A stretch of DNA of 64,000 nucleotides from CBDDFV01 sp965227335 (GTDB lineage: Bacteria > Planctomycetota > Phycisphaerae > Phycisphaerales > SM1A02): NCBI GenBank assembly GCA_965227335.1, contig CBDDFV010000008.1, positions 244,537-308,536 of the forward strand. Reading direction: 5' to 3'. This document shows positions 8,974-17,018 of this stretch, piece after piece. Below the pieces are notes generated by a model. That model saw only the letters and a list, made by a program, of their open reading frames with translations, ran no database searches and was not told the origin of the DNA. The position numbers and the translations under genes are program-made. The stretch's first letter is position 1, and each line of letters begins with the position of its first letter.

Positions 8974-9501
8974 TCAGAACGGCGCCGGCTCATCGCCGAG
9001 GACGTCCGCGGCGGTCACCCCGCCGACGGGCACGGTGATCTGGCGGTTGATATAGAGGTTCGTGTACTCGCCGCGCGTCCGCTGGGTCACCTCGAGCGTC
9101 TGGTCGAGGAGCCCGTCCAGGTGATGCGGCAGATCACTGAACTTCGGAAGCGCCACGCCCAACGTCTGCAGGTCGCCTTTGACGAACGGCAGCGACTTGT
9201 GCGTGATCACGGCGTTCTTGAAGAGGTGCCGTCCGGCATGCTCACCCGAGAGGACGATGAAGTCCCACTTGAGCATCGGGTCGCCGGCCTGGCTCTTGCC
9301 GAGTTCGACGCGATCAACCCGAACCTGGTACTTGCCGTCCGGGAGATTGCCGTAGGCCGGAGCTTCGGCATCGTCGTAGTCGTCATCGAACGCGCTCAGG
9401 TCCGACGCCGGAGCCTGCGGGCCTCCCGCGAAGGCGGACTCGTGGGCGGGCCTGTCGAAGTCGCCGGGATCCTGGGTCTGGTCATCGGGCATGGTCGTCA
9501 T
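8974..9501 (-). CDS. DUF669-like phage single-strand DNA-binding protein (175 aa)
   Basis: An acidic, disordered N-terminus (about 45 residues) precedes a beta-barrel-like segment: LPDGKYQVRVDRVELGKSQA, MLKWDFIVLSGEHAGRHLFK. This matches phage DUF669 proteins, usually found next to Sak4-type recombinases and believed to act as single-strand binding proteins. The ATG at 9501 overlaps the upstream stop as ATGA, which fixes the start. The last residues (DEPAPF) resemble the acidic, phenylalanine-ended tail of SSB proteins that recruits partners. Confidence 0.75.
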   Translation of the reverse strand: MTTMPDDQTQDPGDFDRPAHESAFAGGPQAPASDLSAFDDDYDDAEAPAYGNLPDGKYQVRVDRVELGKSQAGDPMLKWDFIVLSGEHAGRHLFKNAVITHKSLPFVKGDLQTLGVALPKFSDLPHHLDGLLDQTLEVTQRTRGEYTNLYINRQITVPVGGVTAADVLGDEPAPF

Positions 9502-10247
9502 CGAGACTGCTCCTTCTTGCTCGAGGTCGAGTCAGTTGTGGTGGGCGCGCCGTCGAAGCACCGGGCGAATGCGGCGTAGTCGAGCGGCAGCATGTCGGGG
9601 AGGCGGCCGGTTCGATCACCGGCTTCGTAGGTCGGGTGCGGTTTGGTGCGGATGACGCGTTCGACGGAGACCTGCCCGCTCTCGTCCTTCCGGGACTGGG
9701 TGTCGCAGAAGAGAATCATGTCCACGAGTCCGAGCACGACATGACGTGCGCGGTCCGGCAGGCTGGGCTGCGTCTTCGTGTACTCTCCGGTTCGCGTCTC
9801 GACGCGTTTGTCAACGCTGTGGCTGATCAGGACGACGCCGTAGGGCAGACTGGCGAGCCGGGTGAGCACACGGTGCCACTCGTTCTTCACGAACGCCCAG
9901 CCCTTGCCGTGGGGCAGGTCGCCTTCGTACTCGATGCTGTGCTTCGCGCAGACGTGGTCGGAGCAGAACTTGAACGCGTTGTCGATCGTGTCGATCACGA
10001 TCGTCTTGAAGGCGTGCTCGCCCGCCGCCACGAGCTTGCACGCCGCGAGCAGGTCTTCCCATGAGTAGGTCGGGACCTTGTAGACCGACAGCTCGCTGAG
10101 CCCGGGTTCGCACTCGAGGAACAGCGCATCCGGGAACATGCTCGCGAAGGTGGACTTGCCGATCTTGGGCGGGCCGTAGATCAGGGTGGTCTTCGTCGCG
10201 AGGTCCAAGGTCGGCGTCGCTCGAGCAGTGGGCAAAGCAATTGGCAT
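9498..10247 (-). CDS. Sak4-like RecA-type ATPase (249 aa)
   Basis: The protein is a single RecA-core ATPase: Walker A IYGPPKIGKST at residues 28-38, Walker B TIVIDTIDNAF, and YGVVLISHSVDK as the sensor strand. Its length and its neighbours (DUF669 protein, PD-(D/E)XK nuclease) match the Sak4 group of phage single-strand annealing or strand-exchange proteins. It probably pairs with the DUF669 protein and the nuclease in recombination of the element. It ends by overlapping the next gene by four bases and lies 23 bases after the nuclease gene. Confidence 0.85.
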   Translation of the reverse strand: MPIALPTARATPTLDLATKTTLIYGPPKIGKSTFASMFPDALFLECEPGLSELSVYKVPTYSWEDLLAACKLVAAGEHAFKTIVIDTIDNAFKFCSDHVCAKHSIEYEGDLPHGKGWAFVKNEWHRVLTRLASLPYGVVLISHSVDKRVETRTGEYTKTQPSLPDRARHVVLGLVDMILFCDTQSRKDESGQVSVERVIRTKPHPTYEAGDRTGRLPDMLPLDYAAFARCFDGAPTTTDSTSSKKEQSR

Positions 10248-10270
10248 GTGCGGCTCCTTCAGAGACGTGG

Positions 10271-11296
10271 TCAGAACGTGGTGTTGTCCGTGGCTGCCGA
10301 CACCGTCAGCGGGGTCAGCTCCTCGTGCGGCGGGACGACCTCAAACAGGTTGTCGCGCACGTTTGGGCTGAACCCTGATTGGCAGTAGGGCAGGTACTCG
10401 CACGGGCGCTGGAAGCTGAAGCAGTTCGATGTATTCAGCAGCCACTTGCCGCGGCGCTTCGCATCGAGGTACTGCTGGGTGATCTCCCAGACCTCCTCCG
10501 TCAGCAGCGCCATCCGGTCTTCTGAGAGGTAGATCCGCTCTCGATGGAACGCCTCGGGCCTGAAGTACCAGTCGGCCAGCCGCGCTCTGAACTCGGTGTC
10601 GCTCTCCGGCACCTGCCGCTTTGCAGTCGAGCGTCCGGACTTGTTCTTTGCGGCGAGCCCGGCGCGACGCTGCTCGTACTCCGCCTGCGTCTCGCCCTCG
10701 CGCTGCTTGAGGCGCGTCTTGAGCAGCACGTTGTAGATCACGCCGACGATCGGATAGCCGAGCTCACGGAGGTAGTGCGAGTAGAGCGCGATCTGCGTGT
10801 CGGTCCACAAGCGATCGAGGTAGTCCGATGTGATCGTCGATGCCGTCTTGTGTTCGAGCAGATAGAGGTCGCCGTCCAGCCGCACAATGCCATCGGCCTT
10901 GCCTGCGATCACGAACGTCTGGCTTGCGCGCCCGGTGTCGGGGTTGCGGATCTCGGCCGTGAACTCCTTCTCGATCTCGACGATCTCGAATGGATCGTCA
11001 GGATGTCGCGCGGCGTAACCCTCGAACATTGCGCGAGCCAGGTGCCACGTGTGTCGTACGCCCGGGTCGTGAGCCCGCTCCGGGTATTGCTCGTCGATGT
11101 AGTCGAGAACCGCATGGAGACGGGTCGGGCCGTCGGACGTCGTGTACCAACGTTCGAGCGCGTTGTGGATCACTGAACCGAACGCGAGTGCCTCGGGGGC
11201 TTGGGGCCGGCGCAGGGCATCGACGTACCGCAGGCGATACTTCCGCGGGCAGTTGCGGAATGTGTTCAGCGCTGAGTACGTGAGGACACTTCTCAC
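10271..11296 (-). CDS. PD-(D/E)XK superfamily nuclease, Cas4/AddB-like (341 aa)
   Basis: The GTG at 11296 overlaps the upstream stop (GTGA) and begins the conserved segment VLTYSALNTFRNCPRKYRLR. The catalytic strand is visible as FVIAGKADGIVRLDGDLYLL then EHKTAS (GxxD...EHK), followed by a QxxxY helix (TDTQIALYSHYLRELG). Cysteines at the two ends (RNCPRKY and a C-terminal FSFQRPCEYLPYCQSG) are arranged as in Cas4/AddB iron-sulphur nucleases, although the cluster is inferred. It probably resects DNA ends for the Sak4-like recombinase. Confidence 0.88.
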   Translation of the reverse strand: MRSVLTYSALNTFRNCPRKYRLRYVDALRRPQAPEALAFGSVIHNALERWYTTSDGPTRLHAVLDYIDEQYPERAHDPGVRHTWHLARAMFEGYAARHPDDPFEIVEIEKEFTAEIRNPDTGRASQTFVIAGKADGIVRLDGDLYLLEHKTASTITSDYLDRLWTDTQIALYSHYLRELGYPIVGVIYNVLLKTRLKQREGETQAEYEQRRAGLAAKNKSGRSTAKRQVPESDTEFRARLADWYFRPEAFHRERIYLSEDRMALLTEEVWEITQQYLDAKRRGKWLLNTSNCFSFQRPCEYLPYCQSGFSPNVRDNLFEVVPPHEELTPLTVSAATDNTTF

Positions 11297-11604
11297 GCGG
11301 CCGCCTCCACGGCGGCACGGTCTGCAGACACGGTGACGCGCCGGACCGCGTAGGCATCCGGTCCGAACTCGCGGGTGAGAAACGCCGTGTAGATCCGGAC
11401 GACCGCATCGCCGGCGCGCGAGCCGCCATCGACGAGGATGGCCCTGCGCGGCGGATCGGCGTGATACGTCGTCTCCATGCGCACGCGCGACTCGCCAAAG
11501 AGACCCTCCGCGGCCAGGATCGCGAGATGCAGCGTGGCCTCGGTTTCTGCGAGATCGATCGAACGAGCGAACGTGAATCGAAAGACGTCGGTTTTCACGG
11601 TCAT
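11293..11604 (-). CDS. Hypothetical phage-operon protein (103 aa)
   Basis: The protein contains RVRMETTYHADPPRRAILVD followed by DAVVRIYTAFLTREFGPDAY. I know this pattern only from unannotated proteins on similar mobile elements and can assign no function. Its stop overlaps the nuclease start by four bases, so it is the first gene after the hairpin region downstream of the sigma-like gene and is co-transcribed with the recombination genes. Confidence 0.6.
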   Translation of the reverse strand: MTVKTDVFRFTFARSIDLAETEATLHLAILAAEGLFGESRVRMETTYHADPPRRAILVDGGSRAGDAVVRIYTAFLTREFGPDAYAVRRVTVSADRAAVEAAA

Positions 11605-11616
11605 CTCCTGAGGAGC

Positions 11617-11702
11617 GGAGTCCCGGGCGCCCGGCCCTGCCGCGACGACCCGGGGACTCCGAGTACGGCAAGGGAACGAGGACGTGTGCCCTCGGGTTCC
11701 CT
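11617..11702 (-). terminator. Two strong hairpins between the sigma-like gene and the replication operon
   Basis: Two stem-loops stand in the 124-base gap. One pairs 11671-11681 with 11690-11702 (AGGGAACGAGG against CCTCGGGTTCCCT, two-base bulge). The other pairs 11617-11627 with 11649-11660 (GGAGTCCCGGG against CCCGGGGACTCC). Neither is followed by a clear U-run. They could be a partial terminator or attenuator reducing read-through from the sigma-like gene, or RNA processing sites. Confidence 0.5.
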
Positions 11703-11728
11703 ATGCCGCACGACTCAGAACTGCCCGA

Positions 11729-12310
11729 TCAGTCGGCGCCGAGGCCCGCGTCCTCGAATCGCGATCGCATGCGCCGGAGGGCGTTCGTGACCTGGCGCCG
11801 AGACACGTCGTGCTTGCGTGCGGTGCCGGCCACGCCGTGTTCGACAACGTGATCCAGAAGCGCGCGTTCATCGTCCGTCAGTTGGCGGAGGGCGTGCACA
11901 ATCGCCTCGTGCAGTTCGAAGGCAGCGATGTCGTCGATCGGGCTGATGCCGAGACGGCGATGGAGGTCCGTCTCACGCAGGACGGCGGCCAGCGTCGTCA
12001 TGTCGCCGTCGTTCTCGATCGGCGTGCGTTCGCTCGGCATCGCATGGGATTCGGGATGTCGCTTCAGGCGGGCGCGCCGGCGGAGTTCCATGCCGATCCA
12101 GCTTCGGACGGCGACCGTGACGAAGGCTTCGATGTTCCCCCGATCGGGGTCGAAGAGGTGGGCCTTCTTCCAGAGATAGAGTTTCATCTCCTGCTGGATG
12201 TCGTCGCGATCCGAACAGGGGATGTCGGTCCGCCGGCAGAGCTGGCAGGCCTTGATGCGGATGAAGTCGATGGTGAACGGGTGACTGACGACGTCGTGGC
12301 GAATCGCCAT
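11729..12310 (-). CDS. Sigma-70-like RNA polymerase sigma factor (193 aa)
   Basis: Residues 20-90 resemble sigma region 2 (SDRDDIQQEMKLYLWKKAHL, NIEAFVTVAVRSWIGMELRR) and residues 135-185 resemble region 4 with a helix-turn-helix (LTDDERALLDHVVEHGVAGT, ARKHDVSRRQVTNALRRMRS). The size is that of an ECF-type factor. It heads the replication operon, so it may switch host RNA polymerase to element promoters as phage late sigma factors do; that role is inferred. No anti-sigma gene is adjacent. A 219-base upstream gap (12311-12529) contains the inverted repeat CGCGAC-GACAT-GTCGCG at 12378-12394, a possible control site. Confidence 0.8.
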   Translation of the reverse strand: MAIRHDVVSHPFTIDFIRIKACQLCRRTDIPCSDRDDIQQEMKLYLWKKAHLFDPDRGNIEAFVTVAVRSWIGMELRRRARLKRHPESHAMPSERTPIENDGDMTTLAAVLRETDLHRRLGISPIDDIAAFELHEAIVHALRQLTDDERALLDHVVEHGVAGTARKHDVSRRQVTNALRRMRSRFEDAGLGAD

Positions 12311-12529
12311 GAAGACCTCCGAGGCCGGAGGTCTGGCTCACCGCCAGTCGTTGGATCACACAGTCGTGGAACTGTGTCGCGACGACATGTCGCGTGGGAA
12401 CACAGGTGCGTCCGCTGACTGGCCGGTTATGAGCTGACCGGCCTCGGACGCAGGCCCTGCTGTCGCGGATTACGGAGGTGCGCGCGGGCGCTGCGACACC
12501 CGCACCCTTCACAAGTGGCTGCTATCGCG

Positions 12530-13489
12530 TCATTTGCCGTAGCTGTCAGTCTTCTGGACTCTGTCGCGGCGTCGCGACGGAGCGGACCTCGCGACGGAAG
12601 CTGAGTCGTCAGTCTCCATGACCTCCTTCACGCCACCAGCCCGGAGCACGGCGCGATGAACCTGGTCCTTCGAAACCTCGCGATCCGTCTCGCGGGTGAG
12701 GAACGCGGCGGCCTCACGTAGCGAACCGCATTGGCGGTACGCCGCCAGGAGAATGTCGTCGGCAAGTGTGGATTTGGCTTCTGCCTTCATCTGGGTCCGA
12801 ATCATCTGCTTCAGTCCTTCCTTGGTGACGGTGATCTCTCCGCCGGTCGCATTGACGGAATCGACATCGTGTATGGCGGTGGCGAGTTCAATTGGGTCGA
12901 GTCCGACGCGCCCATCGACGAGTGACACGACGTGTGAGAGGGCGAGGACCACTGGCGTTGTCCGCCAGAAGTCGGTGGGCGGGACATGGGCTGGAACGAA
13001 TACGATCGGTTTGCGGCACCGAACGAGCCTTGAGCGAGGCACCGCGCCATCATCCCAGTGAAGTCCACGAGCCAGAACCACGTCGCGCGATTGACCTTGC
13101 CACTGTGTCCGGCCGAGGCGCCAGAGCCGTGATGCGACGAGCTCCGTGGTCTTGCCAGTCAGGTTGAGGCCTTGAGCGAGCAGCGCCGCCAGTTGCTCGA
13201 AGTCCAGCGCCCACTGCTTCCTCGCTGCCGGCTCTACTTCAGCGCGCAGAATCTCCGGGCATGGGATGCAATACCGCGTGCCGCAGGGGCCGGGTACGGC
13301 GACAATCTCCTCGACATGCGTGCCGCACTCCGGGCAGAGCACGTGACTGGCCTCTTCCGCTTGGCGAAGGATTCCGGCATCGAGAAGTTGGTCAAGGCAA
13401 CTCGGTGGCCATCGAGCAGCCACGTGAGCGGGAATGATCGCCGTACGAGCATCCGCAAACGGCCAGATCAACTCAAGCGGGTCAGTCAC
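12530..13489 (-). CDS. Unknown cysteine-rich protein of the defence operon (319 aa)
   Basis: The start is a GTG (13489) overlapping the preceding stop by eight bases; the open frame upstream of it lies inside that gene. Near residues 52-80 there is a probable zinc site: CPEC, then CGTRYCIPC. The C-terminal 90 residues are helical and basic and include SLREAAAFLTRETDREVSKD followed by QVHRAVLRAGG, which looks like a helix-turn-helix. I recognise no family. It is always-second in a pair with the 394-residue protein, and its zinc and HTH features suggest it touches DNA or RNA. It ends the long minus-strand operon. Confidence 0.6.
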   Translation of the reverse strand: MTDPLELIWPFADARTAIIPAHVAARWPPSCLDQLLDAGILRQAEEASHVLCPECGTHVEEIVAVPGPCGTRYCIPCPEILRAEVEPAARKQWALDFEQLAALLAQGLNLTGKTTELVASRLWRLGRTQWQGQSRDVVLARGLHWDDGAVPRSRLVRCRKPIVFVPAHVPPTDFWRTTPVVLALSHVVSLVDGRVGLDPIELATAIHDVDSVNATGGEITVTKEGLKQMIRTQMKAEAKSTLADDILLAAYRQCGSLREAAAFLTRETDREVSKDQVHRAVLRAGGVKEVMETDDSASVARSAPSRRRDRVQKTDSYGK

Positions 13490-14666
13490 GTAGGATCTCC
13501 CATCGACGGATGAGTCGGTCGCCGACGGCACGGACGTCGTCTGGCTTGCTCTTCAGATCGCAGGTGTTGGGGCAGGACACGTTGAAAGTGAGAGAGCGAG
13601 GCTTGCGCCTTCCGTCGCTCATGAACAAGACTTGGATCCCAACCTGCGTGACAGAGACCTGCGACCGGTCGAGGCTGTACGCACCGAGCAACTGCTGTAC
13701 GGCGGTCCGAACCTCGCTCATCGTCGCCGTCTCCGTGAACTTGGGCTCGAGGTACTCGACTGCCGGAACGTACACATCAGGGACGATGCGGATCCGACGG
13801 AGACGGACGGCGGCAATCCCGTCGTCGCCTTCAGTGACGAATGCGAATGCGGGGTCGAGAAGATGATCGAGGTGGTAGACGGCCCGTATAGGCTCGGCAT
13901 CGTCGACCTCAATTCCCATCACGGCCATGCAAAAGGCCCTGCGCAAGGGCATCTGCACACGCCGGCCACCGCGCGCGATGATCTCCAGGGCGCCCTCGTC
14001 GGGGATCCAGATGAACACATTCGAGAACGTGTAGCTCTCCTCGCGCGGCGTGAGGTTCCCATCAGCATCGAAGGCGAGCAGCTTGTCCGGCCAATCCGGC
14101 AAGTAGGCGAAGAACACCTGCTCGCCACTCGGGCGCGGGTAGTGATGCACCCGGCACCGTTCTCCGCGAAGCTCCGTTGCCCAATAGTGCGTGCGAACGG
14201 CTGCTTCGAGCGCACCGATGTTGCTCTCGGTGATGGCGACCGTGTCGGTTGGCAAGCTGTTCCACCGGTTGGCGAACTTGCCGCCCCGAAGTGCTTCGGC
14301 CCGAGCGAAGATAGCCGCCTGATCGAACGGTTCGCGCGCGTTGAGGTACGCCCAAAGGGCTTTGTCCGCAGGGCTCCGCATCGTGGCGAACTCCGAGACG
14401 AGTTTCGGGCAGCGCCATTGCATCTCGTCCACGATGACTTTCTGGCCTCGCGGGTCAGCGAGTTCGTTGACGTCCTGGAGCACCACCTGGAAGTGGCGTC
14501 GTCCGTCACTGATCGAGTCCCAAGCAGCGACGAGCGGTTCGATGTTGCGACGGCCGAGGTCGTCCCACTCGATGTCGCGCATCGCTTCTTGGCCGGCGAA
14601 CAGCTGGCGGAGGAGGTTCCGATCGTGCAGCCGAAGCTGCTTCCTAAGATCAAAGTGTCTGGCCAC
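13482..14666 (-). CDS. Unknown protein of the defence operon (394 aa)
   Basis: A GTG at 14666 preceded by AGGAGG and six bases fixes the start (VARHFDLRKQLRLHDRNLLR). The frame upstream of it looks non-coding. Visible segments are FQVVLQDVNELADPRGQKVI, a central beta-rich part (VHHYPRPSGEQVFFAYLPDW, FSNVFIWIPDEGALEIIARG) and a C-terminal half with more strands. There is no Walker motif, HExxH or nuclease signature I can point to. It follows the ImmA-type peptidase gene by 76 bases, and in that gap sits the 15-bp motif also found before the methyltransferase gene at 22.8 kb. Function unknown. Confidence 0.6.
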   Translation of the reverse strand: MARHFDLRKQLRLHDRNLLRQLFAGQEAMRDIEWDDLGRRNIEPLVAAWDSISDGRRHFQVVLQDVNELADPRGQKVIVDEMQWRCPKLVSEFATMRSPADKALWAYLNAREPFDQAAIFARAEALRGGKFANRWNSLPTDTVAITESNIGALEAAVRTHYWATELRGERCRVHHYPRPSGEQVFFAYLPDWPDKLLAFDADGNLTPREESYTFSNVFIWIPDEGALEIIARGGRRVQMPLRRAFCMAVMGIEVDDAEPIRAVYHLDHLLDPAFAFVTEGDDGIAAVRLRRIRIVPDVYVPAVEYLEPKFTETATMSEVRTAVQQLLGAYSLDRSQVSVTQVGIQVLFMSDGRRKPRSLTFNVSCPNTCDLKSKPDDVRAVGDRLIRRWEILRD

Positions 14667-14697
14667 GGTTGGCCTCCTGTGTCGGGGCGTCCGCGTG

Positions 14698-14712
14698 CGA
14701 TAAACGGTAAAC
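14698..14712 (-). promoter_or_regulatory. Operator-like motif, copy 2 (GTTTACCGTTTATCG)
   Basis: On the minus strand this 15-mer stands 31 bases before the GTG of the 394-residue gene. It is built as a tandem GTTTAYC heptamer and matches 13 of 15 bases of GTTCACTGTTTATCG at 22895-22881. No clear -10/-35 pair surrounds this copy. The adjacent XRE regulator gene is the obvious candidate ligand; this is inference. Confidence 0.55.
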
Positions 14713-14742
14713 GCCCAAGGCAAATGAGAATGGCTCCGTCGT

Positions 14743-15495
14743 TCAGGTGATGAGCGGCGGTTCCTGACTACGAACGAGCAGAGAGAGTCCTTCGAGCCGA
14801 ATGCGCATTGCGTCCGGTGACACTTCGAACGTGTCGGCGAGCGGTCGCGCGACATGCTCCAGCAGCATGTTGTCGATTCCATCCTCACCCTGTTTGACGC
14901 CGCCGCGGCGCAGCACCTCAGCTGCGAGAACCTGCTGCCGCCGCGCGCGCAGGTCGCGAAGACTCACCGGCTCCATACTGCCGTGGGCCCCGTGCCACGC
15001 GCGTTTGACCATCTCGCGCGGCATCAGGATGCATGCGGCCAGGCGGTTCGCCTGCACCTCCTTCGGATCGCTTGAGTTGGATCGAAGGACGTGATCTGGT
15101 CGGGCGTCACCGTCAGGGAATAGAGGTGGCTGGCCGGCGCGCTGGAGGTAGAGGTGCCGGTGGAGACGCCAGTGTGCGAGTTCATGCGCGAGCGTGAATC
15201 GGTAGCGACCGCGCATCGCAGGATTCTCTTCGGGCACAAGCCGCGTGTCTATGGCGATCCGTTTCTCGTTGAACCAGATGGCACCTTGGACATCGCCCTC
15301 CGGGAATGAGGCCAGCATGTCCTGGAACTCGATGGCAAGCTTGAAGTGCTCCTCGATGATGTCGTCGATTGGCACTGGTGGACTGGTGACGGGCCGGTGT
15401 GCGTTGCCGTACTCAGCCAGCAGCAGTGCTGCCTCGTCCTCGAACTCCTGTGGCGACATGAATCGGACTTCTGGATTGGTTGGACGGTAAGGCAT
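14743..15495 (-). CDS. ImmA/IrrE-type zinc metallopeptidase (250 aa)
   Basis: The catalytic motif FTLAHELAHWRLHRH (HExxH) lies near residue 110, and the downstream helix DPKEVQANRLAACILMPREM carries the third zinc ligand (E in EVQAN), the standard ImmA/IrrE layout. Members cleave a partner XRE repressor, as in ICEBs1 ImmA-ImmR or Deinococcus IrrE-DdrO. The XRE gene ends three bases before this start, so repressor cleavage is the natural hypothesis. The C-terminal 90 residues lack a recognisable sensor domain. It belongs to the type I restriction operon by gene spacing. Confidence 0.88.
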   Translation of the reverse strand: MPYRPTNPEVRFMSPQEFEDEAALLLAEYGNAHRPVTSPPVPIDDIIEEHFKLAIEFQDMLASFPEGDVQGAIWFNEKRIAIDTRLVPEENPAMRGRYRFTLAHELAHWRLHRHLYLQRAGQPPLFPDGDARPDHVLRSNSSDPKEVQANRLAACILMPREMVKRAWHGAHGSMEPVSLRDLRARRQQVLAAEVLRRGGVKQGEDGIDNMLLEHVARPLADTFEVSPDAMRIRLEGLSLLVRSQEPPLIT

Positions 15496-15498
15496 GGC

Positions 15499-15861
15499 CT
15501 ACTCGCCCCCCTCGCGCATGCGCTCCGCATCATCGCGCAACTTGCGGAGCTGTTCGGCTGTGAGCCCCTGCATTGCGCGAAGCAGGTCAGGCATCTCAGT
15601 GGGACGGTCCTGAATGATCTTCGGCAAGTCCTCTGTCAGTCGGCCAGCTAGCGCAGTCCACTCGTCGATGTTTTCGCCGAGAAGTTCAGCCATACGCTTG
15701 ACGCGGTCGGCCGTCGGCGGATCAACGTTCATTTGTTCAACCTGAGACAGGTAGGTCGGACTCACACCCACGAGCTTTGCGAACTTTCTGAGGCTGTAGC
15801 CTTGCTCCATTCGACTCTCGCGGAGCACCTGCCCGAACGGCTTCTTCTGGCTCGTGCTCAC
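15499..15861 (-). CDS. XRE-family transcriptional regulator (120 aa)
   Basis: The GTG at 15861 overlaps the hsdS stop by four bases. Residues 8-65 form a Cro/CI helix-turn-helix: FGQVLRESRMEQGYSLRKFA, VGVSPTYLSQVEQ. The C-terminal half (LPKIIQDRPTEMPDLLRAMQ, LTAEQLRKLRDDAERM) is helical, as in repressors cleaved by ImmA-type peptidases. It lies between hsdS and the peptidase gene. I infer that it represses the operon through the GTTYACYGTTTATCG sites at 22.88 and 14.70 kb, and that the peptidase relieves this. Confidence 0.88.
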   Translation of the reverse strand: MSTSQKKPFGQVLRESRMEQGYSLRKFAKLVGVSPTYLSQVEQMNVDPPTADRVKRMAELLGENIDEWTALAGRLTEDLPKIIQDRPTEMPDLLRAMQGLTAEQLRKLRDDAERMREGGE

Positions 15862-17018
15862 GCCAACGCCCCTTTGAAAGCTCGTTCGAGGATCGCGGGA
15901 AGCATCGCATCCCACCTCGTGGAGTCCTCATGAAGGTGTCGTATGCCCGCAAGCTTGTGGTACGTAGCACGGACCGCCAACTGGGTGCGCTCTGGTGGAA
16001 GAGGTATCGTCAGATCTAGGAAGGCTTTCGGGTTGAGCCGCTTCCGACGGACGTTAGTGCCGGTGCTCGCTCCACTGAGTCGTGCCCAAACGTCTGGGGA
16101 TCGGAAGTAGACATCGAGCACCTCCGGGAACACGGCCGAGGTATTGATGACGAACACCGGGTATTCCGGTGACACGTACATCCCATCACAAGTCTCGGGG
16201 ACGACGGCAAGCGCTCCCTCCCACGCCATCAACTTCGGGTACACCAGCTCGCCAGCGCGCAGGCGGGTCAACCGCTTGTACTTGAACTCCGCGCCGCCTC
16301 GCCGTTGGCCGACAAACATCCCCTTGCCAAAGCAGTAGATCCCGGCGAACTGATACTCCTCGCTCACCGACACTTCGACATCAGGCTTCCGCCACTCGAC
16401 GAGCTCATGCATCGGCGTCGGTGTGGACTTTCCCAATCGAGTATCTCGCAAGAGCGAGCGACAGAGGGCGCCACAGGCGTCGATTACGCGAGCCCGCAAG
16501 GCCGTAGCTTCGGTCAACGAGCCGCTTATCTGGTTCAGCCGATCAACAATCTTCGCTTGCTCGGTCGGATCGGGTAATGGGATGCAGTATCCGAGCAGCG
16601 CCTCCGGCTTGATCCGTCTGCGACGGTTGCCCAGGCCGGTCGTAAGCCGCGCCACTTCCGGCCACACTCCGGGGTTTCGGAAGAACCAGTGCAAGTACTC
16701 GGGTAGGACACGATCGCGATCGCAGTCAAAGAGTGGGAACTCATTCGACACGAACGCCCCATCAAACTGTGGCGTCACAATGCCGTATGCGCCCTCAAAC
16801 GCAAACAAGCGGCTATAGACGAATTGGCCGGTCCTGGCCCGGAAGAGCGAAGTCGCGCTAGTATTCGATCCTTGAATCGGCGGTTTCGCGAATAGGCCTC
16901 GCCCGAAACTGTAGAGACCGAAGTTGGGATACTCCTGGTCAGCTGCGACGCGTACGCGGGCATCCGCTTTCGTGAGAACGTCGCCGAGCGGAGTTGGCGG
17001 CCATCGACGGGGCGTCAC
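15858..17018 (-). CDS. hsdS: Type I restriction system specificity subunit HsdS (386 aa)
   Basis: The protein consists of two target-recognition modules, each followed by a conserved helical spacer (PLPDPTEQAKIVDRLNQISG and PLPPERTQLAVRATYHKLAG). The two modules resemble each other: FGLYSFGRGLF against FAGIYCFGKGMF, and GAYGIVTPQFDGAFVSNEFP against GALAVVPETCDGMYVSPEYP. It sets the DNA target for HsdM and HsdR. The GTG at 17018 overlaps the hsdM stop by four bases, and its own stop overlaps the XRE start by four, tying the regulator to the restriction operon. Confidence 0.92.
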   Translation of the reverse strand: MTPRRWPPTPLGDVLTKADARVRVAADQEYPNFGLYSFGRGLFAKPPIQGSNTSATSLFRARTGQFVYSRLFAFEGAYGIVTPQFDGAFVSNEFPLFDCDRDRVLPEYLHWFFRNPGVWPEVARLTTGLGNRRRRIKPEALLGYCIPLPDPTEQAKIVDRLNQISGSLTEATALRARVIDACGALCRSLLRDTRLGKSTPTPMHELVEWRKPDVEVSVSEEYQFAGIYCFGKGMFVGQRRGGAEFKYKRLTRLRAGELVYPKLMAWEGALAVVPETCDGMYVSPEYPVFVINTSAVFPEVLDVYFRSPDVWARLSGASTGTNVRRKRLNPKAFLDLTIPLPPERTQLAVRATYHKLAGIRHLHEDSTRWDAMLPAILERAFKGALA

